Below, in pieces: positions 6,153 through 9,206 of a stretch of 9,206 nucleotides of DNA; position 1 is the stretch's first letter, and every line of letters begins with the position of its first letter. The notes beneath the pieces were generated by a model that saw only the letters and a program-made list of their open reading frames with translations, did no database searches and was not told the origin of the DNA. The stretch comes from Deltaproteobacteria bacterium (GTDB taxonomy: Bacteria > Myxococcota_A > UBA9160 > PR03). A program made the position numbers and the translations under genes. The stretch covers positions 1 to 9,206 of the forward strand of contig JAGSPS010000170.1 in assembly GCA_018262315.1 (NCBI GenBank). Direction: 5' to 3'.

Positions 6153-7600
6153 CTAGTAGCGGTACTGCTCCGGCTTGTACGGCCCGTCGAGCGGCAGGCT
6201 CAGGTACGCGGCCTGCTTCGGCGTGAGCGTCGTGAGCTTCACACCGAGCTGGTCGAGGTGCAGCCGCGCGACTTCCTCGTCGAGGCGCTTCGGCAGGATG
6301 AAGACGTTCCTCCCGAAGCTCTCGGCCTTCGCGTGCAGTTCGAGCTGCGCGAGCACCTGGTTGGTGAACGACGCCGACATCACGAAGCTCGGGTGACCGG
6401 TGGCGCAGCCGAGGTTCAGCAGGCGTCCCTCGGCGAGCACCATCACGCTGTGGCCGTCGGGGAAGATCCACTCGTCGTACTGCGGCTTGATGTTGACGCG
6501 CCGGATGCCCGGCACCGCCTTCAGGCCCGCCATGTCGATCTCGTTGTCGAAGTGTCCGATGTTGCCGACGATCGCCTTGTCCTTCATGCGCGCCATGTCC
6601 TCGGCGGCGATCACGTCGCAGTTGCCCGTGGTGGTGACGAAGATGTCGGCGGTTTCGAGGACGTCGTCGAGCGTCGCGACCTGGTAGCCCTCCATGGCGG
6701 CCTGGAGCGCGCAGATCGGGTCGATCTCGGTCACGATCACGCGAGCGCCCTGGCCGCGCAGCGCCTGCGCACAGCCTTTTCCGACCTGGCCGTAGCCGCA
6801 GATCACGGCGACCTTACCGCCGAGCATCACGTCGCTCGCGCGCATCAGCCCGTCGGGCAGCGAGTGCCGGCAGCCGTAGACGTTGTCGAACTTGCTCTTG
6901 GTGACGGAGTCGTTGACGTTGATCGCAACAGCAGCGACCCGTCCTTCGCCATCTGGTAGAGGCGATTCACGCCCGTCGTGGTCTCCTCGGAGACGCCGCG
7001 GATTCCCTTCGCGATGGCGCTCCAGCGACCGGGATGCGCGGCGAGTTCGGCTCGCGCGCAGTCGAGGATCACACCCCATTCCTCGGGGTCGTTCTTCGCG
7101 TCGAAGCTGGGAACCTCGCCCTCGCTCTCCCACGCGAGCGTCTTGTGCACGAAGAGCGTCGCGTCGCCGCCGTCGTCGACGATCAGCGTGGGGCCCTTGC
7201 CGTCGGGCCACACGAGCGCCTCCTTGGTGCACCACCAGTACTCTTCGAGGCTCTCGCCCTTCCACGCGAAGACCGGCGTGCCCTTCGGATTCTCGGCTGT
7301 GCCGTTCGGCCCGACCACGACCGCGGCCGCCGCGTGGTCCTGCGTCGAGAAGATGTTGCACGACACCCATCGGACGTCGGCACCGAGATCGACGAGGGTC
7401 TCGATCAGCACGGCGGTCTGGATCGTCATGTGCAGACTGCCCATGATGCGTGCGCCGGCGAGCGGCTTCTTGCCGGCGTGCTGGCGGCGCAGCGACATCA
7501 GGCCCGGCATCTCGCACTCGGCGAGGCGGATCTCCTTGCGGCCCCATTCGGCGAGGCCGAGGTCTTTGACCTTGAAGGGAACGCGGGTGGGCTGGGTCAT
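6153..7600 (-). CDS. ahcY: Adenosylhomocysteinase (SAH hydrolase), interrupted by one frameshift
   Basis: NAD-dependent cytosolic enzyme that splits S-adenosylhomocysteine into adenosine and homocysteine, clearing the by-product of methylation. ATG 7600 has AAGGAG 6 nt upstream. The N-terminal frame gives GSLHMTIQTAVLIETL (54-69, catalytic His57), VDDGGDATLF (141-150), the bacterial-type insertion (about 150-190) and VSEETTTGVNRLYQMAKDGS (203-222, Glu206). At about 6926/6927 the frame changes by -1. The second frame continues with AINVNDSVTKSKFDN (catalytic Lys and Asp), the NAD-binding GYGQVGKGCAQALRGQGA, EIDPICALQAAMEGY and the canonical C-terminus PYKPEQYRY. The family consensus at the break is LLFPAINVND; loss of four bases (CCCC) from TTCCCCGCG explains it exactly. 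The 1448-nt span is one short of a multiple of three. Every other conserved block is intact, so a sequence error or a very recent mutation is likely. Confidence 0.9.
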
Positions 7601-7627
7601 GTGGGTCTCCTTCGATATTCATTCGTC

Positions 7628-7670
7628 TATCCGGATACATTAGGTAAAGGATGAACCCCGGTTCTGTCAA
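7628..7670 (-). promoter_or_regulatory. Candidate ahcY promoter with palindromic operator
   Basis: On the minus strand TTGACA (7670-7665), a perfect -35 match, is followed after 17 bp by TTACCT (7647-7642), a moderate -10. The perfect palindrome TATCCGGATA (7637-7628) lies just downstream, where a repressor could act; a further TATC at 7614-7617 makes a second, looser GATA/TATC pair. The -35 box overlaps the TGA stop of the upstream gene. ahcY is under the ArsR-type repressor SahR in some Proteobacteria, but I cannot say this is its site. I saw no SAH riboswitch in the 66-bp gap. Confidence 0.45.
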
Positions 7671-8281
7671 GAACGCGGATCGCCGAGCCCTCGGGTTCCC
7701 CGCGCAGCGGTCGCCGTTTCGCGGAAGCCCTCGACCCCGGCGTCGAGCTGTACGCCGAGGCTGTTGAGCGCCATCGACACCAGCGTGTACTGGCCGACTG
7801 CGAAGATGAAGTCGATCACCTGCTCCGTGCTCCAGCGCGCGCGGAGTGCGTTCCAGCTCATGTCACTCAGGAACGAGTCGTCGTGCAGTTCATCGACGGC
7901 TCGCAGGATCGCGGCGTCGAAGGCGTTCCAGCCCGCGGCACCGGGGCCCTTGGCGACGCGGAGGATCTCGTCGTCGCTGAGTCCGGTCGCGCGACTGATC
8001 GCCACGTGCTGGCCCCATTCGTACTCCGAGCCGCAGCGCCAGCCTATGCGCAGGATCGCGAGCTCGCGCTCGCGCGGCGGCAGCGTCGACTTCGCCAGCA
8101 CGTGATTGCCGAACACCAGCCAGCGCTTCAAGAGCTTCGGATGATGGGCGAGCGTGCGGAAGATGTTCAGGATCGGGCCGCGGCGGATGGCGCCACTGGT
8201 GGCGCCGAGCAGGGTGCGGGTTTCGGCGTCCATCTCGTCGTCGGCGAGCGGTGCGACGCGAGGTGCTTGCAGTCGGGGCAT
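7667..8281 (-). CDS. Carboxymuconolactone decarboxylase (CMD/AhpD-like) family protein
   Basis: A 204-aa all-helical cytosolic protein. The family includes gamma-carboxymuconolactone decarboxylase and the alkylhydroperoxidase AhpD. Seen: PILNIFRTLAHHPKLLKRWL (36-55), LPPRERELAILRIGWRCGSE (67-86), EYEWGQHVAISRATGLSDDE (86-105), and helices ending near VGQYTLVSMALNSLGV (162-177). AhpD has CxxCxxxH; here the matching positions are Ser85, Glu88 and His92, so the redox cysteine pair is gone and peroxidase activity is unlikely. The E-W-x-x-H form is common in uncharacterised members. ATG 8281 has GAGGAG 6 nt upstream, which fixes the start; a longer open frame to 8329 would read into the hairpin. 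It lies between amt and ahcY on the same strand, but ahcY seems to have its own promoter. Function unknown; a lactone or acid decarboxylase role would be a guess. Confidence 0.85.
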   Translation of the reverse strand: MPRLQAPRVAPLADDEMDAETRTLLGATSGAIRRGPILNIFRTLAHHPKLLKRWLVFGNHVLAKSTLPPRERELAILRIGWRCGSEYEWGQHVAISRATGLSDDEILRVAKGPGAAGWNAFDAAILRAVDELHDDSFLSDMSWNALRARWSTEQVIDFIFAVGQYTLVSMALNSLGVQLDAGVEGFRETATAARGTRGLGDPRS

Positions 8282-8316
8282 CGGTGACTCCTCGGTTCTC
8301 GGGCGCCCAGAGTAGG

Positions 8317-8353
8317 CGAGGCCGCGCATCCCGCTCGGGGATGCGCGGCCTCG
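8317..8353 (-). terminator. Perfect 16-bp hairpin between amt and the CMD-family gene
   Basis: CGAGGCCGCGCATCCC (8317-8332) and GGGATGCGCGGCCTCG (8338-8353) are exact complements around a 5-nt loop. It begins 27 bp after the amt stop in the direction of transcription and lies 35 bp before the CMD-family start codon. It is a likely amt terminator, though no T-run follows on the minus strand; a repeat-family or mRNA-stabilising role is possible. Confidence 0.6.
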
Positions 8354-8380
8354 GCGTTTCCGGGGCTCCCTGCGGGTCGC

Positions 8381-9206
8381 CTATTCGAAGACGTAGGCGC
8401 TTTCGCTGTGCTCGGAGAGATCCGCACCTGCGTACTCGGCGTCGTCGTCGAGGCGGAGGCTGCCGAAGATCGCGCGCAACCCGAGCAGGATCACGATCGT
8501 CGCGGCCGGGGCGAAGGCCGCGGTGAACAAGACGCTCTTCAGCTGCGTGAGGATCTGTGCGCCGCGGGTCACGCCCTCGGGCAGCGCAAAATCGGCAATG
8601 AAGAGGCCCGTCGCGAGGGCGCCCCAGGTGCCGCCGACGCCGTGCACGCCAAAGACGTCGAGCGAGTCGTCGTAGCCGAACAGCGGCTTCAAGAAGGTGA
8701 CGGCGCCGTAGCAGAGCACCGACACGCCGACGCCGATCGCGATCGCGCCCATCGGTGAGACGAATGCGCAGGCGGGCGTGATGGCGACGAGACCTGCCAC
8801 GCACGCCGTCGCGGCGCCCAGCACGGTTGGTTTGCCGCGGTGCAGCCACTCGATCGCCATCCAGATGATGAGCGCGGTCGAGGCCGCGGTGCTGGTGTTG
8901 AGGAAGGCGAGGCCGGCGACGCCGTCGGCCGCCAGCTCGGACCCGGCATTGAAGCCGAACCACCCGACCCAGAGCAGCGCGGCGCCGACCACGGCGAAGG
9001 GCAGGTTGTGCGGCGGCATCGACTCCTTGCCGTAGCCGCGGCGCTTGCCCAGGAAGAGCGCGGCGACGAGCGCCGAATAGCCGCTCGACATGTGGACGAC
9101 CAGACCGCCGGCGAAGTCCTTGGCGCCGAGCGTGAAGAGCCAGCCGCCGCCCCAGACCATGTGCGCGAGCGGGCAGTAGACCACCAGCAACCAGATCGTG
9201 ATGAAT
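8381..9206 (-). CDS. amt: Ammonium transporter Amt, C-terminal part (runs off the right edge)
   Basis: Trimeric inner-membrane channel for ammonium uptake. The visible 274 residues cover roughly the last two-thirds of a 400-450 aa protein, and the frame stays open to the window end. Seen near the edge: WLLVVYCPLAHMVWGGGWL, then DFAGGLVVHMSSGYSALVAA with the first pore histidine (AmtB His168), NLPFAVVGAALLWVGWFGFN, STAASTALIIWMAIEW, and GYDDSLDVFGVHGVGGTWG with the second pore histidine (His318). Hydrophobic segments fit TM5-TM11. The cytosolic tail ending in GADLSEHSESAYVFE matches the conserved Amt C-terminus that contacts GlnK/PII proteins. A glnK gene often neighbours amt but is not visible here; it may lie outside the window. 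A strong hairpin follows the stop. Family assignment is firm. Confidence 0.95.
   Translation of the reverse strand, partial: FITIWLLVVYCPLAHMVWGGGWLFTLGAKDFAGGLVVHMSSGYSALVAALFLGKRRGYGKESMPPHNLPFAVVGAALLWVGWFGFNAGSELAADGVAGLAFLNTSTAASTALIIWMAIEWLHRGKPTVLGAATACVAGLVAITPACAFVSPMGAIAIGVGVSVLCYGAVTFLKPLFGYDDSLDVFGVHGVGGTWGALATGLFIADFALPEGVTRGAQILTQLKSVLFTAAFAPAATIVILLGLRAIFGSLRLDDDAEYAGADLSEHSESAYVFE

Noticed and set aside
6920..6935. Programmed ribosomal frameshift in ahcY
   Set aside because: No slippery heptamer is present, and a -1 slip would still leave out the conserved proline; deletion or sequence error fits better.
7034..7654. Plus-strand open frame antisense to ahcY
   Set aside because: Shadow of a conserved gene; no ribosome site or domain.
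7601..7666. SAH riboswitch upstream of ahcY
   Set aside because: The 66-bp gap is short, AT-rich and shows no GC-rich multi-stem fold like the known SAH riboswitch; it looks like a promoter with an operator.
1..9206. Defence island, biosynthetic cluster or prophage
   Set aside because: No nuclease, helicase, toxin-antitoxin, polyketide/peptide synthase, integrase or phage structural gene can be read in any frame.

Overview
The window is GC-rich bacterial DNA carrying eight protein genes. Two of them, an MFS transporter on the left and an Amt transporter on the right, run off the ends. Visible Shine-Dalgarno sites (GGGGAG, GAGGAG, AAGGAG, GGGGGAG), GTG starts and short intergenic gaps point to Bacteria. 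A CaiB-type CoA-transferase, a crotonase, a predicted F420-type luciferase-like oxidoreductase, a carboxymuconolactone-decarboxylase-family protein and GGGGACGGTCC-type palindromic repeats together resemble uncultured, deltaproteobacteria-like soil or water lineages (Myxococcota or Binatota grade). That placement is inference at low confidence, and Actinobacteria are not excluded for single genes.

Left part (1-2080): the N-terminal half of an MFS transporter (-) is divergent from a stand-alone FIST-domain sensory protein (+). The 150-bp gap between them holds a candidate promoter and an inverted repeat. Next to the FIST stop codon is a 152-bp palindromic repeat cassette (2081-2232), made of four 18-nt units plus one truncated unit. 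The convergent crotonase gene reads into it, so its last 30 or so residues are repeat-derived.

Middle (2140-5107): a two-gene unit on the minus strand, CoA-transferase followed by enoyl-CoA hydratase/isomerase, is coupled by an ATGA overlap and probably activates and processes an acyl-CoA of unknown identity. It is divergent from a COG0523/CobW-type metallochaperone GTPase (+), and a 10-bp palindrome lies in the 68-bp gap. Downstream of the GTPase is a 167-bp non-coding stretch with two mutually exclusive 7-bp pairings followed directly by a strong GC-rich terminator hairpin. It ends at the luciferase-like oxidoreductase gene (5275-6141, +), so this could be a leader RNA.

Right part (6153-9206): three minus-strand genes are amt (ammonium channel, partial), a carboxymuconolactone-decarboxylase-like gene, and ahcY (S-adenosylhomocysteine hydrolase). 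A 16-bp perfect hairpin separates amt from the decarboxylase-like gene. ahcY has its own candidate promoter with a perfect TTGACA box and a TATCCGGATA palindrome. It is split by a single frameshift at about 6926, although both halves look fully conserved. That means either a very recent mutation or a sequence or assembly error. AhcY recycles S-adenosylhomocysteine from methylation reactions; its neighbours do not show a shared pathway. I see no defence system, CRISPR array, transposase, tRNA or rRNA. The most unusual elements are the repeat cassette with its takeover of a gene end, the ahcY frameshift, and the structured leader before the oxidoreductase.
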